Assembly: GCF_003259835.1 (NCBI RefSeq)
Contig: NZ_QLMI01000002.1
Location: forward strand, 1-64,000
Source: Flavobacterium aquaticum
GTDB lineage: Bacteria > Bacteroidota > Bacteroidia > Flavobacteriales > Flavobacteriaceae
Direction of reading: 5' to 3'
Length of the DNA stretch: 64,000 bases
Numbering within the stretch: position 1 is the first letter of the stretch; each line of letters opens with the position of its first letter. Positions 9,689 to 18,901 of this stretch are shown piece after piece. The position numbers and the translations under genes were made by a program. The notes under the pieces were generated by a model. That model had not been told where the DNA came from. It was given only the letters and a program-made list of their open reading frames with translations, and did not search any database.

Positions 9689-11041
9689 TTAATTATTTAA
9701 AAATTCCAATGGATAAAATGTTTCAAAACCTTTTGAATTCAAATCGCGAATGATGTATTTGTCAATTCCTGCTTCTTGAACTATGAAATCATCCTCTTTC
9801 TGCGTTTTTACTAATTTGTATAAAGATGAATCTAAGATTACTCCATTTTGAATCACAAAAAATTCAGGTTTCTCTGAAAAAATCCAGTACATTCCTGTAG
9901 GCGAAGACAATTCTTCCATTTCATACCATTCTCCAACTCTTACTTCATCGTTAAAAAAGTTTTTTAGTAATACTGATTTTTTATACAAAATGTCATAAAC
10001 CAAAATGTCATTTTTACTTCTAACGGCATCTACGCTATTTGTAATTTCTTCCTCTTTTGAATCTTTTATTGTAAAGGAATTATCTTGATTTTTCTTAATC
10101 TTATAGGTTGATTTTAATAACGCTTGTAAATTGGCTAAAGCTTTATTTAATTCTTCGTCAGAAGCGCCATGAAAAGATGTGCTCACGTCATAAGAAGCCG
10201 AATTTGTGTCATATTTTTTAACGTAATTCACATCAAATTCAGCATTTCCAGCAGTTTTTCCGTTTGAGTAAATAACTTTTGCGAAAGTGAAATAGTTAAC
10301 TTTATCATCAGTATCAAAATCGAGTTGTTGAATTTGTGAACGCACAATATTTCCTTTACTGTCGTATTCATAGCTGCTTTTAAAAACCTTATCATCTCTT
10401 GTATATTGAATTTGATTTCTATTTTTATCGTATTGATAGGTTTCGGTTAAAGTTGAATATTTAGTTGTGTTTTTTTCCGAAATCAACAAACCATTTTTGA
10501 TTATTTGCTCATTAACTTGATCTTCTTCATTGTTAGCATATTTAATTGTTTTTTTTGTGTATGAATTTGGTGAAGTGTAATTAGCATAAGTAATTTTTTC
10601 AACCATTACCTCTTTTTCATACACTGTTTCTTTACTCAAATTTCCTTTAGCATCATATTCAAATAGGCTTTTTTTAGTGGTATCCTTTTTTTCAACGATT
10701 TTACCATTTTTATACACGTAGTTTTCAGTGTATTCGCCCAATTGAGTTTTAATATGAATCGATTGCAGTAATCCGTTTTTATAATTAAATGTATTCGTTC
10801 CTTCCATATACATGAAATAATTAGACATATTTTCGATTTTTGTTACCAACCCCTTCTCTAAATAAATGGTTCTTGTATTTGATAACTTATATTTATTTAA
10901 TCCAAAATCATAATAAAACTCTTTCTCTTCATATTTAGTTACATCAGCAGATAAATTATAATCTGAAGCTTTGTGTTTTGCGATTTGAGCATTCGTAAAA
11001 TTGATTACCAATACTGCTATTAAAGTGATTATTTTTTTCAT
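9689..11041 (-). CDS. Secreted YD-repeat-like protein, paralog 1 of 3
   Basis: 450 residues with a signal peptide (MKKIITLIAVLVINFTNAQ). YD-like units (FEYDAKGNLSKE, YQYDKNRNQIQY, YEYDSKGNIVRSQ) precede a C-terminal half with SPTGMYWIFSEKPEFF and a final ETFYPLEFLNN. It is the first gene of the three-paralog operon, starting 12 bp downstream of the outer-membrane protein gene, so all four may be co-transcribed. Function unknown. Confidence 0.7.
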   Translation of the reverse strand: MKKIITLIAVLVINFTNAQIAKHKASDYNLSADVTKYEEKEFYYDFGLNKYKLSNTRTIYLEKGLVTKIENMSNYFMYMEGTNTFNYKNGLLQSIHIKTQLGEYTENYVYKNGKIVEKKDTTKKSLFEYDAKGNLSKETVYEKEVMVEKITYANYTSPNSYTKKTIKYANNEEDQVNEQIIKNGLLISEKNTTKYSTLTETYQYDKNRNQIQYTRDDKVFKSSYEYDSKGNIVRSQIQQLDFDTDDKVNYFTFAKVIYSNGKTAGNAEFDVNYVKKYDTNSASYDVSTSFHGASDEELNKALANLQALLKSTYKIKKNQDNSFTIKDSKEEEITNSVDAVRSKNDILVYDILYKKSVLLKNFFNDEVRVGEWYEMEELSSPTGMYWIFSEKPEFFVIQNGVILDSSLYKLVKTQKEDDFIVQEAGIDKYIIRDLNSKGFETFYPLEFLNN

Positions 11042-11053
11042 TTTTTATATTTT

Positions 11054-11755
11054 TTAGAAGTTATATTGTACACCAAAGCCTACGTGGTTGCTTTTAAAAG
11101 ATGAAGTTCCACCGCCAGCATTTTTCCAAGAATATTTCCCAAAATCGAAAACTGCATTACACGACCATTTTTCTGAATCAGATTGAAAAATTTGCGGTTG
11201 AAATCCCCACCCGAAGTATTTCATGGTGCGTTTTACGGTTTCGTCTTGAAATCCAATTCCGGCATAATCTGTTTCTAAAATTTTACCACTTCCAACACCG
11301 TAATCAAAATGTAAACTATTAAAAACTGAATAAATACCTATATAAACTGGAATTTGAACCATCAATGGTAAATCACCCGGAAGTAATTGTTCTAACCCAT
11401 CTTCAATATGTCCGTCGTATGAAAGTGGATATACTCTTAATTTTGCACTAGTAACAGCAACTTTTAATTCGGTACTTCTGTCAGCTGCTAAAAAATTAGC
11501 CCAATCTTGACCAAGTACTGCTGCTCCTTTAATTCCGAACTTGGTGTTTTTGGTATAATTTACATGATATGAAGCTTCTAAACTGGCAAATAATTGCATT
11601 GCTTTTCCTTTGTCAGCGACTTCACCTAAATCGTCTCCAGGTTTTGAGAACGACATTCCCGTATTGAATTTTACGGCTAATTTGTCTAATTGAGCCGTTG
11701 CATTTTGGAAAGCAAAAGCCAAAATAAGTATTGAAAATAAAGGTAGTTTTTTCAT
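11054..11755 (-). CDS. Outer-membrane beta-barrel-like protein
   Basis: 233 residues with a clear signal peptide (cleavage near ATAQ-LDKL). The rest alternates hydrophobic and polar residues as in a beta-barrel and ends with a C-terminal Phe (GFGVQYNF), the usual outer-membrane barrel terminus. No specific family is recognised. It is preceded by operator site A (11831-11850) and a -7 box, so it is a likely target of the adjacent TCS1 response regulator. The three YD-repeat genes follow at 12 bp and may share the transcript. Confidence 0.7.
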   Translation of the reverse strand: MKKLPLFSILILAFAFQNATAQLDKLAVKFNTGMSFSKPGDDLGEVADKGKAMQLFASLEASYHVNYTKNTKFGIKGAAVLGQDWANFLAADRSTELKVAVTSAKLRVYPLSYDGHIEDGLEQLLPGDLPLMVQIPVYIGIYSVFNSLHFDYGVGSGKILETDYAGIGFQDETVKRTMKYFGWGFQPQIFQSDSEKWSCNAVFDFGKYSWKNAGGGTSSFKSNHVGFGVQYNF

Positions 11756-11801
11756 AATTTCTTCAGAATTAGTTACACATTTTTTGTTCTTAATTATGAA
11801 G

Positions 11802-11850
11802 TAAAATTATGCGGAAGATGTACGTAAAGAAATACGTAGAAATTCGTATA
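11802..11850 (-). promoter_or_regulatory. Operator site A and -7 box upstream of the outer-membrane protein gene
   Basis: The palindrome AATACG-N8-CGTATA occupies 11831-11850. On the - strand the -7 element TAATTTTA lies at 11809-11802. The distance from palindrome centre to the last base of the -7 box is 38.5 bp, identical to sites B, D, E and F. The palindrome covers the place where the -33 element would be, which fits activation by a bound regulator. The site also lies immediately after the TCS1 regulator's stop codon. Confidence 0.75.
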
Positions 11851-11854
11851 TTGA

Positions 11855-12502
11855 TTAAATCAACTTATTATTTTTTGCTTTTTGAATGGCTTCTAATTTA
11901 TTGTGGACTTGAAGTTTAGTGTAAATATTTTCCACGTGTTTGCGAATCGTTCCTGGTGATAGAAACAAATTTTCGGCAATAGCGTTGTATTTTAATCCTT
12001 TGCTTAATTGCTCCAAAACTTCTATTTCTCTTGAAGTTAAACTGATTTCTTCTTTGGTAATCGAATCATCAAAAACTAAAGGTTCGCGTAATAACTTGAG
12101 TGTTTTTAACGCAATGGAAGGCGTCATTCCTGCGCCACCAGATAAGGTTTCTTGAATTCCGTTATACAATTCTTGTGGATTGACTTCTTTTAAAAAATAG
12201 CCATCAGCTCCGGCTTTTATGGCTTTGAAAATATTCTCATCGTTATCAAAAACCGTTAGCATGATTATTTTGATTTGTGGAAACTTTGATTTGATGATTG
12301 CTGTTGCTTCAATACCATTCATTTTTGGCATTTCAATATCCATCAGAATTAAATCGAGGTTGTGATTTCTTTCTAATTTTTCAATGATGTCTTGGCCGTG
12401 AATAGCTTTCATTCTCACCTCAACATCAGCAAAAAAACTCAATTTATCTTGTATCGTTTTTTGTAGAAATGTATTATCGTCAACTATGGCAATTCGAATC
12501 AT
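11855..12502 (-). CDS. NarL/LuxR-type response regulator (TCS1)
   Basis: 215 residues: a receiver domain with the phospho-acceptor D55 (LILMDIEMPKMNG) and acidic pair VDDN at the N-terminus, then a LuxR-type HTH (LTSREIEVLEQLSKGL ... LSPGTIRKHVENIYTKL). It starts 3 bp after the sensor kinase, which therefore is its partner. The HTH is almost identical to that of the regulator at 52922-53578 (SPGTIRKHVENIY against SPATVRKHIENIY), so both probably bind the same DNA motif. I propose AATACG-N8-CGTATT as that motif. Confidence 0.92.
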   Translation of the reverse strand: MIRIAIVDDNTFLQKTIQDKLSFFADVEVRMKAIHGQDIIEKLERNHNLDLILMDIEMPKMNGIEATAIIKSKFPQIKIIMLTVFDNDENIFKAIKAGADGYFLKEVNPQELYNGIQETLSGGAGMTPSIALKTLKLLREPLVFDDSITKEEISLTSREIEVLEQLSKGLKYNAIAENLFLSPGTIRKHVENIYTKLQVHNKLEAIQKAKNNKLI

Positions 12503-12505
12503 GGA

Positions 12506-14425
12506 TTAATTATTTAATGAAATAGTAATTTGAGTTCCTTTAGCAATTTCGGATTGGATTTTGAAAACACCACCAATTTCTTCGATACGTTTTTGCATGT
12601 TTACAATGCCGTTTCCTAAATCGATTGTATCGATATCAAAGCCTTTTCCGTTGTCTGAAACTTCAATTATAATTCCGTTTTCATTTGGTTTTACTTGAAC
12701 TGACACTTCTGTTGCATCGGCATATTTAATGGTGTTATTTACCGCTTCTTGAATGGTTCGATACAAGTTAACACCTTCTAAAGATGAAAATTTATTATTT
12801 TTCAAACTCTCATCAACCGAAAATTTGAACGCTGTATTTTCTTTTACCGATTGCGCTTTTTCGATGAAATTATAAATTCTAGAACTTAAATCGTCAAACG
12901 TAAATTCGTTAGCATTCATCGCCCAAATGGTATCGCGAAGTTCTACAATTGTGGTTTTCGTAAAATCGCTAATCTTTGTCAGATGATTTTTAATTGACGT
13001 TTCCATCATTGGAAAACCAAATTTCAAATTCTCAACCGAAGAAATAATGAATGTCAATTGCGCTCCAATGTTGTCATGCAAATCTCTTGAAATCGCCAAT
13101 CGTTGTTCGTGCAATTTATTTTGATTTTCGATTTGGGCAATAGCTGATTGCAATTCAAATTCTTGCTTTTGTTGCACATTTTTCAATCGTTGTTGACGGT
13201 AAATTAAAAACCCAACAATCGCAATGAAAAAAGCTAACAAGGAAAGAATAATAATGGTTGTGGTTTTCTTTTTTGCTTCTGCTTCTTTTTGTAATAGTTG
13301 CTTTTCTTTTTCAGCTGTTTGGTATTTGGTTTCTAATTCTGATGTTTGTTCTAAGACAGATGCTTTTAGCTTTTCCTCTTTCAAATTGGTGTATTGATTG
13401 AAATAAAAAGCACTGCTATCTTTCATTTCTTGATACATACAAACCAAAGTTAACTTCTTGTAGGTTTCTAATAAATATCGGTCAGACTCATATTCTTTGT
13501 GAATCTTTTTAACTTGCAATAATAGTTCGTATGCTTCGCTATACTTTTTTTGTTTGATAAAATCTTCCGATTTTGATAACATTACATTCGTTTGCTCTAT
13601 TTCAGAATTTAATTCTTTTAAAAGTTTCTCTGAAATTTGGTAATATTTCTTCGCATTTTCCGAATTTCCTTTTGCCGAGTGCACTGCGCCAATTCGCTGA
13701 TTTAAAGTTGAAATTCCGAGATTATCTTTACACGATTTGCAATTTTCGAGACTTGTTTTATAGGAATTCAAGGCTTTTAAAGTATCTTTTTTATCCAAAT
13801 ACACATCGCCTAATGAAAGATAGGTATGACACAAACCTTGTTTCATGTCGTTTTTCTTTAAAAAATCGGTTGATTCTTCTAAATATTTAATGGCTTTTGG
13901 AAAGTTTTTCATCTCGAAGAAAATCAAACCTAGATTTCCTTTAGTCAAACTTACAATCGTATCGTTTTTCCCATCAAAATATTGGATTGCTTCTATAAAA
14001 TATTTCGTTGCTGGCACATAGTCTTGCTTGCTTGCTAATACATTTCCGATATTGATTTTTGCTTTAGCAACGCCCTCAAAATCTTTATTAGCAGTTCTAA
14101 TTTGAATGGCTTTTTGATAACTTTCTTCCGATTTTTTGAAGTTTTCTTTGCGCAAATAAACACCTCCTAGATTAGAATAGCATTGAGAAATCAGTTGATG
14201 TTTTTTCGTTTTCTGGGCAAATAACAACGCTTTTTCTCCATAAACTAATGCAGAATCAAGAGAAACATCGATATAATCCCAAGTTAAATCAGAATATATT
14301 TGAGTAGTTCTCTCTAAATTAGGTTTCGATTTTAATTCTTTTTTTAACGTTGCAATATGTTGTTGTAAATCTTGCGCAAAACCAAAACAACTTATTAAAA
14401 CCAATAAAAGAGCATATTTTTTCAT
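12506..14425 (-). CDS. TPR-containing sensor histidine kinase (TCS1)
   Basis: 639 residues. A signal peptide (MKKYALLLVLISCFGFAQ) leads to a periplasmic array of tetratricopeptide repeats (about 40-350), a coiled coil, one membrane segment (389-409) and a cytoplasmic HisKA_3/HATPase module. H450 in ISRDLHDNIGAQL is the phosphorylation site; IQEAVNNTIKYA is the N box and SDNGKGFDI the G1 box. The stimulus is unknown; the periplasmic TPRs suggest protein-protein sensing in the envelope. It probably belongs to an operon that starts with the small membrane protein gene 38 bp upstream, under operator site B. Confidence 0.92.
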   Translation of the reverse strand: MKKYALLLVLISCFGFAQDLQQHIATLKKELKSKPNLERTTQIYSDLTWDYIDVSLDSALVYGEKALLFAQKTKKHQLISQCYSNLGGVYLRKENFKKSEESYQKAIQIRTANKDFEGVAKAKINIGNVLASKQDYVPATKYFIEAIQYFDGKNDTIVSLTKGNLGLIFFEMKNFPKAIKYLEESTDFLKKNDMKQGLCHTYLSLGDVYLDKKDTLKALNSYKTSLENCKSCKDNLGISTLNQRIGAVHSAKGNSENAKKYYQISEKLLKELNSEIEQTNVMLSKSEDFIKQKKYSEAYELLLQVKKIHKEYESDRYLLETYKKLTLVCMYQEMKDSSAFYFNQYTNLKEEKLKASVLEQTSELETKYQTAEKEKQLLQKEAEAKKKTTTIIILSLLAFFIAIVGFLIYRQQRLKNVQQKQEFELQSAIAQIENQNKLHEQRLAISRDLHDNIGAQLTFIISSVENLKFGFPMMETSIKNHLTKISDFTKTTIVELRDTIWAMNANEFTFDDLSSRIYNFIEKAQSVKENTAFKFSVDESLKNNKFSSLEGVNLYRTIQEAVNNTIKYADATEVSVQVKPNENGIIIEVSDNGKGFDIDTIDLGNGIVNMQKRIEEIGGVFKIQSEIAKGTQITISLNN

Positions 14426-14463
14426 TTAAATATTAGGTTCTATTGTTAACTAAAAGTACTAAA

Positions 14464-14736
14464 TTATTTCTTTGAAAGTAATTCAAATATTCTTTTTTGA
14501 AGCACAAAAATTTCTTCACTCAATTTCTTCATATCTGATTTATAATTGGATTGAAAATCATTTGAAATCGATGCTTTATGATTCAATATCTCCTGCTTAC
14601 TAGATAAACTTTTGAAAATATCTTTTAATTGGTTCATCTTATGATAATGCATTCGCTTAATTCGTTTGTTAGCAATTATTAAAATTATCGCTAAGAGCAA
14701 TAATAAGCACAAAACCACTACTATTATTTTATCCAT
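14464..14736 (-). CDS. Small single-pass membrane protein with coiled coil
   Basis: 90 residues from the ATG at 14736. A more upstream ATG at 14748 is only about 5 bp from the predicted transcription start, so I prefer 14736. An N-terminal membrane segment (MDKIIVVVLCLLLLLAIILI) is followed by a basic stretch and a helical coiled-coil tail. It is transcribed from the site B promoter and precedes the TCS1 kinase by 38 bp. A sensor accessory role, like small envelope-stress proteins beside LiaFSR-type systems, is inference only. Confidence 0.7.
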   Translation of the reverse strand: MDKIIVVVLCLLLLLAIILIIANKRIKRMHYHKMNQLKDIFKSLSSKQEILNHKASISNDFQSNYKSDMKKLSEEIFVLQKRIFELLSKK

Positions 14737-14759
14737 AAAAAAAGTCATTAAATCAATTA

Positions 14760-14808
14760 CAAATTTGACTTAATGACTTGGTTTTTTCAATACGAATAAA
14801 TGCGTATT
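14760..14808 (-). promoter_or_regulatory. Operator site B and -7 box of the TCS1 operon
   Basis: The palindrome AATACG-N8-CGTATT is at 14789-14808. The -strand -7 element CAAATTTG is at 14767-14760, with the same 38.5-bp centre-to-box distance as sites A, D, E and F. The palindrome touches the stop codon of the DUF4230 gene. It would make the TCS1 operon autoregulated. Confidence 0.75.
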
Positions 14809-15494
14809 TAATTGATTATTTTGAGTTCTAAATCTTTATCATTTTTAACCACATTTCCTTTGTAAGATAACGTCCAACCTAAAGAGTTTGTTACAATCAA
14901 CATTTTAGAAAGCTCGCTCAATAATCTATTTTGAGCATTTGTTTTTAAGGTAGATTTCTCGATTTTTTTCAACAAATTTGCTCTAGCAATTTTATTTATC
15001 TTATTATAATCATCACCTGTAAACTCATTAAAAGTTGAGGATTCGGTGTTATAATATTTAAAATCTGGACTAATCTTTATTTCTTCCTTTGGAATATTGG
15101 TAATGGTTACAATTTTATTTTTCTCATCAATATCATAGGTAACCTTACTTAAATCGAAGCCAATGGTAACATCTGCATTAATAATAACCAATGCTTTTTT
15201 GTCAAAAGATAATCCAGGAATATAGGTCTCTTTTCTGTCTTTATAGGTTAAAACTTCAGCAAAATGTCCTTCGGTTACTACTAATTTTCCAACGTTTTTT
15301 ATTTGAACTTGAATTAAATTGGTATCATATTCAATGGTTGTTGTATTTGACTTTTTAGTAAAAAACTGATACGCAAAAAACCCAACAATCAAAAAAATTA
15401 ACAAATAAATTAACTTTCCCGAACGTCCAATTGCTTGTACTAATGGAATAAGCATGTTTTTTATTGCGGTTTCGGTAGAACTTGTTCGTGCCAT
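14808..15494 (-). CDS. DUF4230 membrane-anchored protein
   Basis: 228 residues: a short cytoplasmic N-terminus, one membrane segment (about 27-46: LIYLLIFLIVGFFAYQFF) and a periplasmic domain with the VTEGHFAEVLTYKD and ADVTIGFDLSKVTYDI features of the DUF4230 family. Function is unknown. It lies downstream of the OmpA-like gene (38-bp gap) on the same strand, so the two may share a transcript. Its stop codon overlaps operator site B. Confidence 0.75.
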   Translation of the reverse strand: MARTSSTETAIKNMLIPLVQAIGRSGKLIYLLIFLIVGFFAYQFFTKKSNTTTIEYDTNLIQVQIKNVGKLVVTEGHFAEVLTYKDRKETYIPGLSFDKKALVIINADVTIGFDLSKVTYDIDEKNKIVTITNIPKEEIKISPDFKYYNTESSTFNEFTGDDYNKINKIARANLLKKIEKSTLKTNAQNRLLSELSKMLIVTNSLGWTLSYKGNVVKNDKDLELKIIN

Positions 15495-15532
15495 GATTTA
15501 AATTTTACACGAAGATAGAAAAGTTACCTGAA

Positions 15533-17611
15533 TTATTTTTCAAGAATTACAAACTCTACTCTTCGGTTCAATTGTTTGCCTTCATCGGTATCGTTTGTTG
15601 CAATGAATTTTGTCTCTCCATATCCTTTTGCAGACAATCTGTCTTTTGCAATTCCTTTTCCTAACAAGTAATTCATAACAGCATTAGCACGATTATTAGA
15701 TAATGTTAAGTTATCTGCATCCGCTCCAACAGCATCGGTATGACCTGAAATTTCAATCTTCATTTTTGAATTTGATTTTAAAACCTGAAGTAATTTATCT
15801 AATTCGGCAAATGACTCTGCTAATAATTCGTATTTTCCTGAAGCAAAGAAAATATTATTTAATCGGATGATTTCTCCTTTTTCAATTGGGTTCAAATATA
15901 AATCTACTTCAATTTCTTTGTATTCCTTCAAATCTGATAAATCTACATTTTGGGTAACCGCATAATATCCTTCTTTCTCCGCCATAAAACTGTACTTTTC
16001 CCCATAAGGTAATACGATAGAATAACTTCCGGTTGATGGATCTGAAATAGCCGTTCCTAATTCTTTGTTGGTTTTAAGCGCGTTGTAAACAATGGGAGCA
16101 CTCATTACTTTTTTCGTTTTGCTATCGTACACTTTTCCTTTAACTAAAGCAACCGGATCTTGTTTTACGGTATTATCAATTTCCCAAATGTCTTGCTCTC
16201 TACCTACATAAGCCTTATCCCCTTTTGCTGAAAGAAAAATACTTAATTCATACCCTGGAGAATTGATGATATTTCCTAAATTTTCGGGCTTTGTCCAATT
16301 TGTCCAAGAATCATCCAGTCGTTTACTTACAAACAAATCGTAATATCCGTAGCCAGGATGTCCTTTACTTGCAAAATAAAGTGTTTTTCCATCGGCAGCT
16401 AAAAACGGATTGGTTTCATCTTCAAAAGAATTTACAACATTTCCTATATTTTTAGGTTTCGAAAATGTCCCATCTTCTTTAACGTAACTAACAAAAATAT
16501 CTTTTAAACCATATCCTTCTGGTCGTTCAACCGACATAAGTAAATGTTTATTATCGCTCGAAAGAAAATAACCTACATAATCATTTTTATTTGCATAGTC
16601 TTCTATCACCACATCTTTTGGAATTTCCCATCCACGTAATCCTTTTTGAGCCATTGATACCCCTGGTCCGTTTGGAGAAACTCCATCAGATGCATACTTA
16701 TTGCCTAACAAAAGTGTGTTGTTGTCTGGAGATGAAGAAATTACAAAGTTATAATCTCTATTATTTAATGGTCTTCCAATGTTCTTTGCCTGTTCCCATT
16801 TTCCATTTCTATCTTTAACTGAATACCAAATATCGTCTTTATCTGTTTCAACGTTAGCTGGGTTGCTTTTTCTATCAAAATACAAGATGTTTCCATCTGC
16901 AGAAATTACCGGATTTGTTTCTTCAATCGTAGGACTAGAAACTGTTTCTGGTAATTTTATCATTTTTAAATTCGAATTAAATTCTTTCACTACATTAATT
17001 GAAGATGGATATTCAATTACCTTAAAATCTTCAGCTAAAAGCGTAACTCCTGCATCTACAATAAATCCGAATCTACCTCCGTAATAAGAATTATTTCCTG
17101 TTTGAAAAACCAATTCATCGTTTATAAACACTTTATAAATATTTGCTCTTTTTTCCACTTTTACTTTGTTCTTCTTGTCTTTACCATTTACTTGTTTTGA
17201 AGGCTCCCATTTTTTATCATAATGGAAATCATTCGCATAATAATGATAAATTTGAAGTTGTTTATTACCTGATAACTGCACAACTCGGTAATCTGAATTA
17301 TCGCTATACATTCCCCAAACTAAACCATACGTAGCATACTCGTTTGGAGTTTTATCCAAAATTAAAGTGGCTTCAACATCAAAATCAGTAGCGGTACCAT
17401 CATCAACAATTGCTTTCCAAATCCATTTTGAGTTTTTTTCATGATTGTTCTCCAATGTTAATTTTCCTTTATTAACAGACGTTACAAAACCATCAGAATT
17501 TGATGACCAAGTATTTTTATCATCATCAAAAGTATCATTGAATTTTACATTCTGAGCCAATGCTAAAGTAGAAACAAAGAAAAAAGTTAAAAGGGTAAAA
17601 GTAAATCGCAT
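15533..17611 (-). CDS. OmpA-family protein with PD40/WD40-like repeats
   Basis: 692 residues. Signal peptide (MRFTFTLLTFFFVSTLALAQ), an N-terminal lectin-like beta domain (about 25-200), PD40-type beta-propeller repeats (ETNPVISADGNILYFDRK, ETNPFLAADGKTLYFASKGHPG), a carboxypeptidase-regulatory-like module (VKGKVYDSKTKKVMSAPIVY) and a C-terminal OmpA domain (ISGHTDAVGADADNLTLSNNRA ... NRRVEFVI) that binds peptidoglycan. Proteins of this build are outer-membrane or periplasmic scaffold proteins in Bacteroidota, some tied to T9SS (PorE-like); whether this one is so cannot be told. Operator site C lies upstream, making it a probable regulon member. Confidence 0.85.
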   Translation of the reverse strand: MRFTFTLLTFFFVSTLALAQNVKFNDTFDDDKNTWSSNSDGFVTSVNKGKLTLENNHEKNSKWIWKAIVDDGTATDFDVEATLILDKTPNEYATYGLVWGMYSDNSDYRVVQLSGNKQLQIYHYYANDFHYDKKWEPSKQVNGKDKKNKVKVEKRANIYKVFINDELVFQTGNNSYYGGRFGFIVDAGVTLLAEDFKVIEYPSSINVVKEFNSNLKMIKLPETVSSPTIEETNPVISADGNILYFDRKSNPANVETDKDDIWYSVKDRNGKWEQAKNIGRPLNNRDYNFVISSSPDNNTLLLGNKYASDGVSPNGPGVSMAQKGLRGWEIPKDVVIEDYANKNDYVGYFLSSDNKHLLMSVERPEGYGLKDIFVSYVKEDGTFSKPKNIGNVVNSFEDETNPFLAADGKTLYFASKGHPGYGYYDLFVSKRLDDSWTNWTKPENLGNIINSPGYELSIFLSAKGDKAYVGREQDIWEIDNTVKQDPVALVKGKVYDSKTKKVMSAPIVYNALKTNKELGTAISDPSTGSYSIVLPYGEKYSFMAEKEGYYAVTQNVDLSDLKEYKEIEVDLYLNPIEKGEIIRLNNIFFASGKYELLAESFAELDKLLQVLKSNSKMKIEISGHTDAVGADADNLTLSNNRANAVMNYLLGKGIAKDRLSAKGYGETKFIATNDTDEGKQLNRRVEFVILEK

Positions 17612-17641
17612 ATTTGTAAAGATTTGATTGTATTAACTTTA

Positions 17642-17689
17642 CAAATATAATTTTTTAGAATTAAGCTAGCATACGTAATATGCCGTATT
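17642..17689 (-). promoter_or_regulatory. Operator site C and -7 box of the OmpA-family gene
   Basis: The palindrome CATACG-N8-CGTATT is at 17670-17689. The -strand -7 element TATATTTG (17649-17642) is a perfect TAnnTTTG. Centre-to-box distance is 37.5 bp, one base less than at the other sites. Confidence 0.7.
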
Positions 17690-18835
17690 TTATTTAAAAG
17701 GATGACGTTGTTGCCAATGCAATTCTGGCTCCAATTGTTTGAAGATTTTACCAATAAATTTATTAATTAATTTATTGTTGTGATAAATAAATCCTGACAT
17801 TTGAACGGGTGTTGCTCCTATAGAACTTTTAATTTCCAAAGCTGTTCTACCAAAAATAATACGTTTAAATCCGTTTTCAATTCCATACTCGGTCATGTTG
17901 TACAACATATTCAAATACAGCATGTTTTCTTTTTGAATATTCTCGTTATACCCTAGGAAATAGGTTTCTAAAGTTTCATCATTCAAAAGTAACGTATGAA
18001 ATCCGACCAATTCTTCATTTAAAAAATATCCAAAAATCTGGAATCGATTACCACATTGACCTTTTAGAGTTGAAAAGTGGTTTTTGGACAAGAAAAATGT
18101 ATTAAAAGGTGCATTTTTAGCTACATAATGATACAAATCGTATATCTTCTCTTCGTTTTGAAGCACATCTTCGTATGAAAGATTCTTCATTTGAATGCCA
18201 TCGAATTTTTTACGAGCTCTTTTAAATTGATCGCGGTATTTTTTGGAGAGAGCTGCGACATAATCTTCTAATGATTTCCAATTTTTATCCAAATAGAAAA
18301 TCATGTTGGGTTGCGTATTGAATTCGTACATATTTGAAAAACGATACTTTTTCAACTCTACCGAACAATGATCATAAAAATCTTTAAACGAAACCAAGTG
18401 AATTGAAATTCCTTTTTTCTTGAAGTACAACGTTATTTCATCAGCACTTTGTAAAAGAATTTCACTTATATGATTGAAATCGATTTCCTTAGAAAAAACA
18501 TAACCATTTTGCCCCGTAATCATGTTATTCCCAAGAAATAAAGTATGAGAAGCAAAATTTTTGAATATAAAATTTCGGATAATGGTTTTAAAACATTTAT
18601 CTCGTTCTCCAAACGATTCTAATTTATTTAAATCTAAATATTGTGCTAAAGAAACACCGATCAATTCTGAATTTTCAAAAATCCCAATATAAAAACACTC
18701 CATGTTCACAGGAGCCGATTTTTCTAAAACTGTCAAATATGGTGTTTGCAAAAATACATTACTCTGAGCAACCGTGTCCCAAAGCAAAGGTAATTCCTTA
18801 ACTGAATTGTATATTTTAAATGAAATTTTGTCCAA
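17690..18835 (-). CDS. GNAT/FemAB-like acyltransferase
   Basis: 381 residues. The central part (SKKYRDQFKRARKKFDGI ... LVGFHTLLLNDETLETYFLGYNENIQKENMLYLNMLYNMTEYGIENGFKRIIFGRTALEIKSSIG) resembles the GNAT acetyltransferase_6/FemAB-type fold. Substrate unknown; no signal peptide, so cytoplasmic. The start is a TTG codon at 18835, because no ATG is found nearby and the sequence MDKISFKIYN from this point is well conserved in style. The next ATG would remove the N-terminal domain. Confidence 0.65.
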   Translation of the reverse strand: MDKISFKIYNSVKELPLLWDTVAQSNVFLQTPYLTVLEKSAPVNMECFYIGIFENSELIGVSLAQYLDLNKLESFGERDKCFKTIIRNFIFKNFASHTLFLGNNMITGQNGYVFSKEIDFNHISEILLQSADEITLYFKKKGISIHLVSFKDFYDHCSVELKKYRFSNMYEFNTQPNMIFYLDKNWKSLEDYVAALSKKYRDQFKRARKKFDGIQMKNLSYEDVLQNEEKIYDLYHYVAKNAPFNTFFLSKNHFSTLKGQCGNRFQIFGYFLNEELVGFHTLLLNDETLETYFLGYNENIQKENMLYLNMLYNMTEYGIENGFKRIIFGRTALEIKSSIGATPVQMSGFIYHNNKLINKFIGKIFKQLEPELHWQQRHPFK

Positions 18836-18847
18836 AAGTAAAAATAA

Positions 18848-18873
18848 AATCGCCCCACAAAAGTAGAGCGATT
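18848..18873 (-). terminator. Terminator of the DUF1761 gene
   Basis: On the - strand AATCGCTCTAC pairs with GTGGGGCGATT (with G-U pairs) around a TTTT loop and is followed by an A/T-rich, U-rich run. It sits directly before the TTG start of the acyltransferase. Confidence 0.65.
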
Positions 18874-18901
18874 CCTATATAATTAAATGTTAAATTTTAT
18901 T

